Notes: generated from the letters alone by a model not told the origin. A stretch of DNA of 64,000 bases from Collinsella aerofaciens (GCF_020181355.1 NZ_CP084004.1:1302001-1366000); one strand, 5' to 3'; positions 16,939 through 25,351 are shown, counted from the first letter of the stretch. Program-made: numbers and translations.

Positions 16939-18039
16939 CTATTTCACGCATTGAGCCGCGAGATAGTCGCGGAAGAATGGCAATTCAAATGCGACGAGCC
17001 CTCGTCCTCGTTCTCCGATGATGCCGGCATCTATCATGCGGCGTCGGTAGCGGGAGACCTGCTGCGGCGAACGCTTAAGGCGCTCGATAAGGTCGGCGGT
17101 GGTGGACTCTTCTTCGTCATCGAGCATGGCGATGAGGAATCGCTTGTCCTCTGCAGTGAGTTCCCGATAGGTTGCCGCGAGGATTCGGTCGTCCATCTCG
17201 TCGCGCGCGATTTTGATTCCCAGGTCAAAGTCGCGTGACGAGATTTCCTTCGAATCGCTTGTGAGATCCCAGGCACGGTAGCCTACGAGTTGCAATAGGA
17301 AGGGAAAACCAGAGATCGAGCGAACGGCTCAATCGATTCCCTCGGCATCTGCCAGGCGATCGTTTTCCTGGATTGTGCGAATCAAGGCCTCGCGCACGTC
17401 ATAGTCGGCAATGCGACCCAGATGATATTGTTGGGCGCGGCGAAGGAACGAGACCGTCTTGTGGTTCAGCAACGTCGAGACATTGTTGGGAAGTCCCGCC
17501 ATGAGCAGGGCGACGCGTTTCCCATCGGTCACAAAGTGCTGATACGTCGCTGCGAGCTGAATCATCTCGTCGAGTGTCGGGTCCACCTCGTCAACCGTGA
17601 CGAGCAGACCGGTACCGGCCCCGTTGAGCTGGTCGATGATATCGCTCATGCGATAACGCCAGGTTGAGGCATCGTGAACGCGATTGACCTCGATGCTGCC
17701 GAGCGGTGCAATTCCGAGGCCGGTGACTTCGAAGTGGTAGGACGAGTCGATGAGATGGGCTGCGGCGCGTTTCGTCCCGAACTCGATTTCCTCAAGCATT
17801 CCCGGGAGCGCGGTCGTCTTTACGGCTATCCAGCCGTGGGATTCCGCCCTTGTCGCGAGCGATGACATGAGAGCGGTTTTACCGGTTCCACGCGCGCCTG
17901 AGAAGATCGAGGTCAATTCTGGGCGCCTGCGCTGGCTCAAGAAGGCGCGGTCCAAATCCCGAATAATCTGTTGTCTGCCAGCGAGATGGGCAGGAACCTC
18001 ACCAAAACTGGGGGTAAACGGGTTCTCGAGATATTTCAC
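16939..18039 (-). pseudogene. AAA/STAND-like ATPase split by an in-frame TGA
   Basis: A 367-codon reading frame homologous to the ATPase at 13274-14392. Segment one (18039 down to 17332) holds NPFTPSFGEVPAHLAGR, Walker A SGARGTGKTALM, Walker B LLVTVDEVD and LLMAGLPN. A TGA at 17329-17331 then interrupts it. Segment two continues in the same frame with AVRSISGFPFLLQLVGYRAW, which aligns with AARKSMGHPYMVQLVGYYMW of the intact paralogue, and ends in a winged-helix-like domain. There is no frameshift, so a single substitution explains the break. A shortened ATPase domain or readthrough is possible, but a recent pseudogene is the simplest reading. Confidence 0.8.
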
Positions 18040-18155
18040 ACGGCTCTCCTTTCACACCGCCGTTTAACTTCATTTTACTTTAGTTAATTCTGATTAAAAG
18101 TGAGGGCCTTTATCTAGAGCATCAATTAGGCGTGTGTGCCATCGACGTGGCGCTC

Positions 18156-18190
18156 GAATGTGGCAAAAGGATAGTCCCTTTGTCACATTC
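18156..18190. repeat. Palindromic repeat, GGGAC-core family, imperfect TGTGACAAA arms
   Basis: GAATGTGGCAAAAGG (18156-18170) and CCCTTTGTCACATTC (18176-18190) pair with two mismatches. On the minus strand it reads TGTGACAAAGGGAC. The TGA stop of trmL (18183-18185, minus) lies inside the arm. Confidence 0.75.
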
Positions 18191-18782
18191 CCGGAAAGCC
18201 TGCCTGGCGTAGGGCCTCGTAGAGGACGATGGCGGCGCTGTTGGAGAGGTTGAGCGCGCTGATGCGGTAGTCGTCGGGGTTAACGAAGTTGCCGCAGATG
18301 TCCTGTTGAAGGATGGTCTCGTGGCTGTCCTCGGTATGCCCCAGCGATTCCTCGTGAGCTTCCCAAGCCTCGGCGTTATCGAGTGAGTCGCAATCGCGCA
18401 GCATCGGGATGCGCTCGCAGCGCTCGGGCGCCACGGCAAGCAGTGGCTCGGGAATGCCCGAGCTCTCGCTGCCAAAGACCAAGTAGTCACCATCGCGGTA
18501 GGTACTCTGCGCATAGGTGCGGCGTGCCTTTTTGGTCAGCAGATGCAGGCGTTCGTCGGCAGGGGAGAGACCGTTGCGCGCAAGGAAATCCTCCCAGCCG
18601 GCATAGGTGGTCACGTCCAAGTTTTGCCAGTAGCCCAGGCCGGCGCGACGTACTGTCTTGTCGTCGAGTGAAAACCCCAGCGGCTCCACCAGATGCAGGC
18701 GGGCGCCGGCAACCACGCAGGTGCGGCCGATATTGCCCGTATTGGCCGGAATCTCGGGCGCATACAGCACAATGTTGAACAT
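18183..18782 (-). CDS. trmL: tRNA (cytidine/uridine-2'-O-)-methyltransferase
   Basis: A 199-residue SPOUT methyltransferase that 2'-O-methylates the wobble nucleotide 34 of certain leucine tRNAs. Motif 1 is NTGNIGRTC near residue 14, motif 2 is LVFGSESSGIPE, and motif 3 is RISALNLSNSAAIVLYEAL near the C-terminus, forming the trefoil knot. It is somewhat longer than E. coli TrmL (157 residues). The extra residues lie between motifs 2 and 3 as an acidic insert. A longer frame exists upstream, but ATG 18782 follows AAGGAG. Its stop is embedded in a palindromic repeat. Confidence 0.9.
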   Translation of the reverse strand: MFNIVLYAPEIPANTGNIGRTCVVAGARLHLVEPLGFSLDDKTVRRAGLGYWQNLDVTTYAGWEDFLARNGLSPADERLHLLTKKARRTYAQSTYRDGDYLVFGSESSGIPEPLLAVAPERCERIPMLRDCDSLDNAEAWEAHEESLGHTEDSHETILQQDICGNFVNPDDYRISALNLSNSAAIVLYEALRQAGFPGM

Positions 18783-18802
18783 GAATCTCCTTGGCTCAGA
18801 AC

Positions 18803-18837
18803 GAAAAACCACCACGAAGAGCACCTTCGTGGTGGTT
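18803..18837 (-). terminator. Terminator hairpin downstream of the CobW-family gene
   Basis: AACCACCACGAAG (18807-18819) and CTTCGTGGTGGTT (18825-18837) are perfect 13-bp arms. On the minus strand a run of five T follows. The arm sequence CACCAC(G/A)AA recurs in the repeat at 53783, so a repeat-family member seems to act as a terminator here. Confidence 0.75.
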
Positions 18838-18876
18838 TGGCGGCTACGTAGGCGGAAAATGCCCGCTTGAATAAAC

Positions 18877-20007
18877 CTAGGCGCGGTGCCAGTCGGTCAG
18901 GCAGGCATCGAGGGAGGCGATGAGCGCGTCCTTGTCCATGTGACGGCCGATGATGCACAGGCTTGTCATGCGGTCTCCCGTCTCGTCGTCCCAAATCTGC
19001 ATGATTTCGGGGTTCTCGTCGATGATCTTCTGCTTCTCGCCCTCGGGCGCCGAATCGACAAACAGGCCGTTCTCCATCAGGCGCATCTGGTGGCCGGCCT
19101 GCTCAAACATGTAGCACATGTCCGGATCGCCGGTCTGCCACAGCGGACCCTTGACGCGGATGACCTCGTCGGGCCACTCCTGCTCAACAAAATTGGTGAA
19201 CTTCTGCAGGTCAAACGGCTTGCGGCGCGAGTACACAAAGGTCTCGATGTCGTACTCGAGCACCTCGGGGTCGTCGTGCTCCTCGGGATGCTCCATGGCC
19301 TCGATCCAGGCGGCGGAGTTGTAGGCGCGCATAAAGTCGAAGCGGTCGGTGTCGAGCAGCTCCTCCATGGGGACCTCGCCGTTTTGGGCCTCGACAATCA
19401 CGGCGTCCTTCTGCAGGCTGCGCACGATGGCCTTGAGCTCGGCGATCTGCTCGGGCGTCACGGTATCGGTCTTGTTGAGGATCAGCGTGGAGCAGAATTC
19501 GATCTGCTGGATGAGTAGGCTTTCGATGTCGTCCTCGTCGATATCCTCGGCCAGCAGGTCGCGACCGCCGTTGAACTCGTCGTACATGCGGGCGCAATCG
19601 ACCACGGCCACGATGTTGTCGAGCGCGAGCTTGGGCTCGCCGCCCACCTTGGCCTCGTCGCAGAAGCTCGAGATGGTGTAGGCGATGGGGATAGGCTCGC
19701 AAATGCCCGATGCCTCGATGATGATGTAGTCGAAGTTGCCCGAATCGGCGATGCCCTGCAGCTGGTTGGCCAGGTCGTCCGAAAGCGTGCAGCAGATGCA
19801 GCCGTTGGTGAGCGGGATGAGGTCATCGGTCTCGGAAAGGCCGCCGTCGGCGATAAGGCTGGCGTCGACGTTGATCTCGCCGATATCGTTGACGATCACG
19901 GCGGCGCGGATGCCGCCGTCGTTAGCGAGGATGTGGTTGAGCAGCGTGGTCTTGCCGGCACCGAGGTATCCGGTAAGCATGATGATCTTCACGGGTTTGT
20001 TGGGCAT
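18877..20007 (-). CDS. CobW/COG0523 family GTP-dependent metallochaperone
   Basis: A 376-residue G3E GTPase. Walker A is GYLGAGKTTLL at residues 13-23, the metal-binding motif CICC is at 70-73 (GCICCTLSDD), an EASGICEP segment follows, and NKTD is the guanine-specificity motif. The C-terminal CobW domain carries YSRRKPFDLQKF and WQTGDPDMCYMFEQAGHQM. COG0523 proteins deliver Zn, Co or other metals; no partner enzyme is adjacent, so the metal is open. The ATG at 20007 has AAAGGAGGG upstream, better than the ATG at 20028. It appears monocistronic. Confidence 0.9.
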   Translation of the reverse strand: MPNKPVKIIMLTGYLGAGKTTLLNHILANDGGIRAAVIVNDIGEINVDASLIADGGLSETDDLIPLTNGCICCTLSDDLANQLQGIADSGNFDYIIIEASGICEPIPIAYTISSFCDEAKVGGEPKLALDNIVAVVDCARMYDEFNGGRDLLAEDIDEDDIESLLIQQIEFCSTLILNKTDTVTPEQIAELKAIVRSLQKDAVIVEAQNGEVPMEELLDTDRFDFMRAYNSAAWIEAMEHPEEHDDPEVLEYDIETFVYSRRKPFDLQKFTNFVEQEWPDEVIRVKGPLWQTGDPDMCYMFEQAGHQMRLMENGLFVDSAPEGEKQKIIDENPEIMQIWDDETGDRMTSLCIIGRHMDKDALIASLDACLTDWHRA

Positions 20008-20093
20008 GTGCCCTCCTTTGTTAGACATGGCTTACAGTTGAATCTTATGCCAAACGCCTGCTCTTATACCCACGCGCCGGCAAATAACACAAG

Positions 20094-20432
20094 CTACTCC
20101 CAGGCTCCCCATACATCGGGGCAATAACCGACGGTGGCCTTTTTGCCGTTGCGCACGATGGGCTCGGCTAGAAGCTGCTGGTTCTCGAGCAGCTTGTCGA
20201 AGCGCTGACTGGGGGTGAGATGCTGAATGAGCGCGCGCGTCTCCTCGTCCTTGGCCTTGGGGTTGAGCAGCTTGTCGATACCGCCGACCGCCTGCATCAC
20301 GCTCGTGAGCTCGCCCTTGCTCATCTCCTTTTCCTTAAGGTCAATAAACTGCACCTTAATGCGGCGCTCCTTAAAATAACGCTGCGCCTTCTTGGTGTCG
20401 AAGGACTTCTTGGTGCCAAAAATCTGAATCAT
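20094..20432 (-). CDS. ArsC/Spx-like thioredoxin-fold protein lacking the active-site Cys
   Basis: A 112-residue member of the arsenate-reductase-like (YffB/Spx) family. It begins MIQIFGTKKSFDTKKAQRYF, where family members usually have a Cys in the position held by Ser or Phe here. The central FIDLKEKEMSKGEL and the late LLAEPIVRNGKKATVGY segments match the family. Without the N-terminal Cys it is unlikely to reduce arsenate; a binding or regulatory role is more likely. It starts 14 bp after the flavoprotein gene and is probably co-transcribed with it. A longer frame runs upstream, but residue MIQI fits the family start. Confidence 0.8.
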   Translation of the reverse strand: MIQIFGTKKSFDTKKAQRYFKERRIKVQFIDLKEKEMSKGELTSVMQAVGGIDKLLNPKAKDEETRALIQHLTPSQRFDKLLENQQLLAEPIVRNGKKATVGYCPDVWGAWE

Positions 20433-20446
20433 TTTGTTCCGCCGTT

Positions 20447-21070
20447 CTACCTGATAAAGTTGGTGCGCTCGCGATCGGCTTCGGGGGCTTCGATGCCGGC
20501 GGCCTGTCCTGCCTCGATACAATGCAGGAGCCAGGCCATGTTCTTGCCGATGTTGCGCATGGTGGCCAGGCCCTCGGCGTCTTGGGCGGCCTCGCCCGGC
20601 ATGGCGCCAAACACGTTGTTCCAGTACGTGGAGGCAACCACGGGCATCTGGTTGATGGTGAAGTACTTGTTGAGTACGTCGAAGGTCGTTGACGTGCCGC
20701 CGCGACGGGCGACAGCGACGGCAGCGCCCGGCTTGTGTGCAAAGGCCTTGCTGCCGGCATAGAAGGCGCGATCGAGGGCCGAAAGGATGCGTCCGCTGGG
20801 ATGCGCGTAGTAGACGGGCGAGCCAAAGACAAAGCCGTCTGCCTGCTCGGCGGCAGCGATGAGCTCGTTCACCACGTCGTCGTCAAAGGTGCAGCGTCCG
20901 CCAAGCTTGCCGCACTGACCGCAACCGATGCAATCGCGAATGGGCTTGGCGCCTAGCTGAAACACCTCGGTATCAATGCCTTCGGCATTGAGCTGCTCTG
21001 CGATCTCGGCGAGTGCGCGGGCAGTGTTGCCGTTTGCCTTGGGGCTACCGTTGACTAAAAGAACCTTCAT
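20447..21070 (-). CDS. Flavodoxin-fold NAD(P)H-dependent oxidoreductase
   Basis: A protein of about 207 residues of the flavodoxin-like/NADPH-dependent FMN reductase family. The FMN phosphate loop GSPKANGNTA lies at about residues 8-17, and GSPVYYAHPSG near residue 84 is the second flavin loop. A CIGCGQCGKLGGRC cluster (about residues 48-61) resembles that of iron-sulfur flavoproteins, so a [4Fe-4S] cluster is possible. GTG at 21073 and ATG at 21070 are adjacent starts behind GAGGGAG. It heads an operon with the ArsC-like gene. Substrate is unknown. Confidence 0.85.
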   Translation of the reverse strand: MKVLLVNGSPKANGNTARALAEIAEQLNAEGIDTEVFQLGAKPIRDCIGCGQCGKLGGRCTFDDDVVNELIAAAEQADGFVFGSPVYYAHPSGRILSALDRAFYAGSKAFAHKPGAAVAVARRGGTSTTFDVLNKYFTINQMPVVASTYWNNVFGAMPGEAAQDAEGLATMRNIGKNMAWLLHCIEAGQAAGIEAPEADRERTNFIR

Positions 21071-21328
21071 CACAAACTCCCTCTGCTATCGGTGAATTCT
21101 GCTGAGAATTATCTCACGTTGCGTGCGATGACGTCGGCATGGTGCGGGCGATGTTTATCCCGCAACGTTCTTAAGGGCGTTCATGCCTAAGGCCATCTAG
21201 GGGCATTGCGGTACGGCATGGGGAATGCATTGGGAAACGTTCGATAAATGCTTATAAACACGTTTTTGACGGCATACGTTGACAGATATACTTGTTGAGT
21301 TCAAAAGCATGGGAACGGAGATGGTTGC

Positions 21329-22198
21329 ATGACACAGCCGGAGACATCACACACGGTGGGGCTTGCGCTCGAGGGAGGCGGCTACCGCGGTATGTATACG
21401 GCGGGCGTGCTCGACGTTTGGATGGAGCACGGTTTGACTTGCGACCATATGGTGGGTGTCTCGGCGGGCGCGGCGTTTGGCTACAACTTTAAATCGCGCC
21501 AGATCGGCCGCGCCATTCGCTACAACAAAGCCTATTGTGCCGATAAGCGCTATGCGAGCGTGACGAGCTGGTTGCGAACCGGCGACATGTTCAATGCCGA
21601 TTTTGCCTATCACGAGGTGCCCATCGAGCGCGATCCCATCGATTTGGAGACATATCGCGCCTGCCCCATGCGGTTTACGTGCGTGTGTACCGATATCGAG
21701 ACGGGCAAGGCCGTCTATCACGATCTGCCGTATGGCGACGAGCGCGATATCGAGTGGATCCGGGCGTCGTCGGCAATTCCCGTGGCGACGCGTCCCGTTG
21801 CTATTGACGGGCATAAGTATCTGGATGGTGGCGTGGCTGATTCTATTCCCAGCGCATGGCTGTTTGCGCAGGGGTATGACCGCAATATCGTGGTACTCAC
21901 GCAGCCAGCGGGCTTTGTGAAGCAGCCCAACAGCGTGATGCCCATGCTGCGACGCGTGTTCCGTCACTATCCGGAGTTTGTCGCAGCGCTTGAGCATCGG
22001 CATGAGGTCTACAATACCACGCTCGATGACCTGGCACGTCGCGAGGCTGCCGGCGAGATCTTTGTGGTGCGGCCGAGCGAATCGGTGAAGGTGCCGTCGC
22101 TGTGTCGCGAGCCCGATGAACTTGAACGCATCTACCAGATTGGTCGCCGCGATGCGGAGGCGACCTTGCCGGCACTGGAGGCATATCTGGCAGAGTAG
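21329..22198 (+). CDS. Patatin-like phospholipase
   Basis: A 289-residue patatin-family lipid acyl hydrolase. The oxyanion-hole motif is GGGYRGMYTAG near residue 15, the nucleophile Ser sits in GVSAG near residue 43, and the catalytic Asp is in DGGVAD near residue 170, giving the Ser-Asp dyad. There is no signal peptide, so it is probably cytoplasmic. The bacterial family (YjjU/RssA-like) likely acts on phospholipids. The upstream 255-bp region has no gene; it holds a TATACT box at about 21286 preceded by TTGACG. A terminator follows. Confidence 0.9.
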   Translation: MTQPETSHTVGLALEGGGYRGMYTAGVLDVWMEHGLTCDHMVGVSAGAAFGYNFKSRQIGRAIRYNKAYCADKRYASVTSWLRTGDMFNADFAYHEVPIERDPIDLETYRACPMRFTCVCTDIETGKAVYHDLPYGDERDIEWIRASSAIPVATRPVAIDGHKYLDGGVADSIPSAWLFAQGYDRNIVVLTQPAGFVKQPNSVMPMLRRVFRHYPEFVAALEHRHEVYNTTLDDLARREAAGEIFVVRPSESVKVPSLCREPDELERIYQIGRRDAEATLPALEAYLAE

Positions 22199-22226
22199 GG
22201 CAAACTGCCGCGTGCTCAGCGGAAAG

Positions 22227-22264
22227 CGCATCCCAGAATGGACGTCCAAACTGGGATGCGTTTT
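22227..22264 (+). terminator. Terminator after the patatin gene
   Basis: CGCATCCCAG (22227-22236) and CTGGGATGCG (22251-22260) are a perfect 10-bp stem followed by TTTT. Confidence 0.8.
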
Positions 22265-22310
22265 CCATTGCTGAAGTTATGGGGCCGCGGAGCAACTGCT
22301 CGGCTTATGC

Positions 22311-23006
22311 CTATGCCTGCTGCCAGGTGTCTACGAGCTCCTTGGCCGCGGCGTAGGGGTCATCGGCGCTGCAGACGGCACTCACCACAAAGAAGCCGTC
22401 GACGCCGGTAGCCTTGAGCTGCGGAAGGTCGGCCGTCTTGACGCCGCCGCCCACCACGATGGGCACGGGGCTTGCCGCATGGAGCGCGGCCAGGTCCTCA
22501 AAGCTCTTGGTGATGATAGAGCCGTCGGCCGCGCGTCCGCAGTCGCGCTTGGTCTCGGTCTCGTGGAGTGGGCCGATGCCAAGGTAGTCGACCAAACTCA
22601 TATCGGCGGTCTTGACGTACTTGAGCATCTCCTCGCAACGGGCCGAAAGGCCCACGATGGCGTCGGGGCCCAGCAACTTGCGACAGACCTCGACGGGAAT
22701 ATCGCTTTGGCCCACGTGCACGCCGTCGACAGCAATACCCTGCTCGCGCGCGGCAAGCACACAGTCCAGACGGTCGTCGATCAGCAAGGCGACCTGACCG
22801 GTCTTGCCGGCCTGAGCGATTGCCTGCGCGGCGTCGCCGGTCAGCGCAATGATCTCGCGGGCGCTTGCCACCTTGGAGCGCACCTGGATGCAGGTAAAGC
22901 CGGCGTCGAGCGCCTGGGCCACCACATCGCCCACGGGGCGCCCGAGCGTGTTTTCGGGGCCGAGTACCAGATAGGCCGAGATATCAAGGTTGTCGCGGAT
23001 GCTCAT
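22311..23006 (-). CDS. thiE: Thiamine-phosphate synthase
   Basis: Joins HMP-pyrophosphate and thiazole phosphate to make thiamine monophosphate. The 231-residue TIM-barrel protein has the family motifs: CIQVRSK near residue 39, LLIDDRLD and GVHVGQ for pyrophosphate and metal binding, YLGIGPLHETETK near residue 140, and the phosphate-binding VGGGVKTADL near 185. It is the third gene of the TPP-controlled salvage operon and its start overlaps the preceding stop by 4 bp (ATGA-type). Confidence 0.95.
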   Translation of the reverse strand: MSIRDNLDISAYLVLGPENTLGRPVGDVVAQALDAGFTCIQVRSKVASAREIIALTGDAAQAIAQAGKTGQVALLIDDRLDCVLAAREQGIAVDGVHVGQSDIPVEVCRKLLGPDAIVGLSARCEEMLKYVKTADMSLVDYLGIGPLHETETKRDCGRAADGSIITKSFEDLAALHAASPVPIVVGGGVKTADLPQLKATGVDGFFVVSAVCSADDPYAAAKELVDTWQQA

Positions 23007-23344
23007 CGTGCTTCCTCCTGCTTTTTGATCTGTGCTTCCATGCGCTCGAGTTTGCCGGTCATGGTGTCGGTAAATCCGGGTCGAATATCGGCTTTGAGCA
23101 CGACTTCGGTGCGGATGCCCTTGCTCGCCAACACAAAGGTTGCGTCGCGCACGACCTGCATGACCTCGTCCCAGTCGCCCTCGATCTCGGTGAACATGGA
23201 GGTGGTGCGGTTGGGCAGGCCGCTCTCGCGAATGACACGCACGACCTCGGCGACCTCGGCGGATAGCTCATCGCCGGTGCCGCACGGGGCGATGGCCACG
23301 GCGACGAGCGTGTTCATGCCGGCATTGGTTGCGGGCTCGGACAT
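23003..23344 (-). CDS. MTH1187/DUF77 family thiamine-binding protein
   Basis: A 113-residue protein of the MTH1187/YkoF-like ferredoxin-fold family, which binds thiamine or HMP. Family landmarks are VAVAIAPCGTGDELSAEVAEVV near the N-terminus, the TSMFTEIEGDWDEVM segment and the terminal IKKQ helix. The start ATG is eight bases after GAGGAGG, and that site overlaps the stop region of thiM. Position between thiM and thiE in a TPP-riboswitch operon supports a role in holding or delivering a thiamine intermediate. Its exact ligand here is an inference. Confidence 0.85.
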   Translation of the reverse strand: MSEPATNAGMNTLVAVAIAPCGTGDELSAEVAEVVRVIRESGLPNRTTSMFTEIEGDWDEVMQVVRDATFVLASKGIRTEVVLKADIRPGFTDTMTGKLERMEAQIKKQEEAR

Positions 23345-23347
23345 GGC

Positions 23348-24187
23348 CTATGCCTCCTCGAGCTCGAGTCGGTTATCGGCGATGTCTTGGGCGGTTGCGC
23401 GGTAGAGCTCGTCGATAAAGGCGACCTTAAAGCTTGCCGGGGCGTCGGCGACAGCGGCGGCACGCGTACCGGCCACGTTGTAGACGGCGGTGCCGCAGAC
23501 GGCTGCCGTAAACGGGTCGGCGGCGCAGGCATACACGGCCAGCACGCCGCCCTGCGAGCAGCCGCAGCCGGTGATCTTGGACATGAGCGGGCTGCCGCCG
23601 TGAGACTTGGCCACCGTCGTGCCGTCGGTGATTAGGTCGACTTCGCCCGAGACCACAACGGCGCCACCGGTGTGGCGAGCGAGCGCCACGGCGGCATCGC
23701 GGGCGGCGTCGACCGTGTCGGTGGTATCGACACCACGCACGCGGCTCAGATCAGCCGCCTCGCCCTCAAGACCCCACAGGCCGGCGAGTGCGATAATCTC
23801 GGAGGCGTTGCCGCGCACGATGGCGGGCTTGTACTGCTTGAGCTCGTTTACCAGCTGGGTGCGCAGGCTGCCGATACCCAGGCCCACCGGATCGAGCACC
23901 CAGGGCTTGCCGGCGTCGTGTGCCGCCTTCGCCGCGCGGGGAATCGTCTGCTCGTAGATAGGGAAGAGCGTGCCCATGTTGAGATAGATGGCGCCGCCGC
24001 CGGCAACGAGCGCTTCGCCCTCGTCGGGCAGATAGACCATGGCGGCCGATCCGCCCACGGCGAGCTGTGCGTTGGCGACAAAGTCGATCGTCACCGTGTT
24101 GGTGATGGAGCCGGCCATCGGATTGGTGGCGCGAATTTCCTCTACGGCCTTGACCATATGTTGCTTAAGCTGTTCCGAATCAATCAC
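23348..24187 (-). CDS. thiM: Hydroxyethylthiazole kinase
   Basis: Phosphorylates the thiazole moiety of thiamine for salvage. The 279-residue ribokinase-fold enzyme has NPMAGSITNTVTIDFVAN near the N-terminus (ThiM substrate region), PWVLDPVG, IVRGNASEI, and the anion hole with catalytic Cys in KITGCGC near residue 205. The start is GTG at 24187, eight bases after AAGGAGG; the longer frame would run into the terminator and riboswitch. First gene of thiM, thiamine-binding protein, thiE. No thiC or thiD is in the window, which fits salvage rather than full synthesis from this locus. Confidence 0.95.
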   Translation of the reverse strand: MIDSEQLKQHMVKAVEEIRATNPMAGSITNTVTIDFVANAQLAVGGSAAMVYLPDEGEALVAGGGAIYLNMGTLFPIYEQTIPRAAKAAHDAGKPWVLDPVGLGIGSLRTQLVNELKQYKPAIVRGNASEIIALAGLWGLEGEAADLSRVRGVDTTDTVDAARDAAVALARHTGGAVVVSGEVDLITDGTTVAKSHGGSPLMSKITGCGCSQGGVLAVYACAADPFTAAVCGTAVYNVAGTRAAAVADAPASFKVAFIDELYRATAQDIADNRLELEEA

Positions 24188-24207
24188 TGCACATGCCTCC
24201 TTGGCAT

Positions 24208-24240
24208 AGAAAAGGGGCGCTGTGCATAGACAGCGCCCCT
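24208..24240 (-). terminator. Attenuator hairpin of the TPP riboswitch
   Basis: On the minus strand GGGGCGCTGT and ACAGCGCCCC form a perfect 10-bp stem (24214-24239) followed by TTTTC. It lies between the TPP aptamer and the thiM ribosome site, so control is by premature termination when TPP is bound. Confidence 0.88.
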
Positions 24241-24245
24241 GTAAA

Positions 24246-24344
24246 GGCGGCATGCTCCCTACGCCAGCATTAACTGACAGGTTCAAAGGATTGGGCCCCA
24301 TGCCCTCTCAGCCTTGTGGTTTGCACCGCCGGCACTCCCGCATC
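24246..24344 (-). promoter_or_regulatory. TPP riboswitch aptamer (THI element)
   Basis: The minus strand carries the THI-box signatures in order: CGGGAGTGCCG, GGTGC, the pyrimidine-sensing GGCTGAGA, the pyrophosphate-sensing GAACCTG, CAGTTAATGCTGGCGTAGGGA. It precedes thiM and explains thiamine repression of this operon. Confidence 0.97.
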
Positions 24345-24370
24345 GAATCTGTTGTTCCCTATACTAGCGC

Positions 24371-24405
24371 ACCTGCCAAAAAGGGACAGGTTTATTTTGG
24401 CAGGT
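24371..24405. repeat. Palindromic repeat, GGGAC-core family, CTGCC arms
   Basis: ACCTGCCAAAA (24371-24381) and TTTTGGCAGGT (24395-24405) are perfect 11-bp arms around AGGGACAGGTTTA. Thirty bases are identical to the copy at 8341. It separates the thi operon leader from the HAD gene. Confidence 0.88.
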
Positions 24406-24442
24406 CGTTACAATAGGTAGGACCGATACGAATGGGGGCCTT

Positions 24443-25351
24443 ATGATTAAACTTGTGCTGACCGATATGGACGATACACTGATTCCAGCCGGGCATGACG
24501 GCGCCAGCGACTACGCCATTGAGGGTGTTCATGCCATGCAGGCGGCGGGTCTGCACTTTGGGCCGGTTTCGGGTCGTCAGCCGTCCGCGATGGGCTGGAT
24601 GTTCAAAAACCGTTCCGAGTGTTTTTCGACCGGTGCGTTCTGTAACGGCCAGGTGATGTTTGTCGACGGCGAAGTAGTCGCTTCGCGCGCAATCGACAAC
24701 GATGCTCTGATGCGTTTGGCTGACTATCTGGAGCAAGAGACCGACGATACATTTCTAAAAGTCTACAGCCTGGGCGATGACTTTTGGGGCAACGATGCCT
24801 ATTGCGTGACGAGCAATCCCGAGCGTGTGCGTCGCGCTATGGAGTCGGGCGGCAATGCGTGGCTCAAAGGCGAAGAGGCCCCGTGTCGTCCCGTCGTCGA
24901 TGGCGCGCCGGTGTTTAAGGCGAATATCTGGAGTGCCCGTTCGCGTGAGGAGCTCGCGGAGCTACGCGAGCGCGTTGCCGTTGAGGTGCCGGAACTCTCG
25001 CTTGTGTTTCCCAACAACCGAGTGCGCCTGTTCGACATCCTTCCGGATGGTTGGGACAAGGGCTGCGCTGCGCTGGAGCTGGCGCGCGCCTTGAGCCTGA
25101 CGCCCGACGAGGTGGCCGTATTTGGCGATTCCGATAACGATCTGCCCATGATCGATGCCGTTCCCAACTCCGTTGCAGTCGCCAATGCCAACGAGGCCGT
25201 CACGGCTGCCGCGCGCTGGCATATCGGCGCCGCGGTGGATGATGCGGTCGCCGGAGTCCTGCATCAGATTGCCGCCTGCGCCGCGACGGGGGAGATGCCG
25301 CCGTTTATGCGCCTGCCGGGTACTGCCGACGCGAATCTCACTAACAGCTAA
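24443..25351 (+). CDS. Cof-type HAD-superfamily hydrolase
   Basis: A 302-residue haloacid-dehalogenase phosphatase of the Cof subfamily. Motif I is LTDMDDTLIP at residues 5-14 (nucleophile Asp8), motif II lies near GPVSGRQ, and motifs III and IV are the Lys before DKGCAAL and VAVFGDSDNDLPM. The capping insert between motifs II and III is of the Cof type. Substrates of such enzymes are sugar phosphates, FMN, PLP or HMP-PP. Its closeness to a thiamine operon does not prove a thiamine role because they are divergent and separated by a repeat. The lysR gene follows after 10 bp. Confidence 0.9.
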   Translation: MIKLVLTDMDDTLIPAGHDGASDYAIEGVHAMQAAGLHFGPVSGRQPSAMGWMFKNRSECFSTGAFCNGQVMFVDGEVVASRAIDNDALMRLADYLEQETDDTFLKVYSLGDDFWGNDAYCVTSNPERVRRAMESGGNAWLKGEEAPCRPVVDGAPVFKANIWSARSREELAELRERVAVEVPELSLVFPNNRVRLFDILPDGWDKGCAALELARALSLTPDEVAVFGDSDNDLPMIDAVPNSVAVANANEAVTAAARWHIGAAVDDAVAGVLHQIAACAATGEMPPFMRLPGTADANLTNS

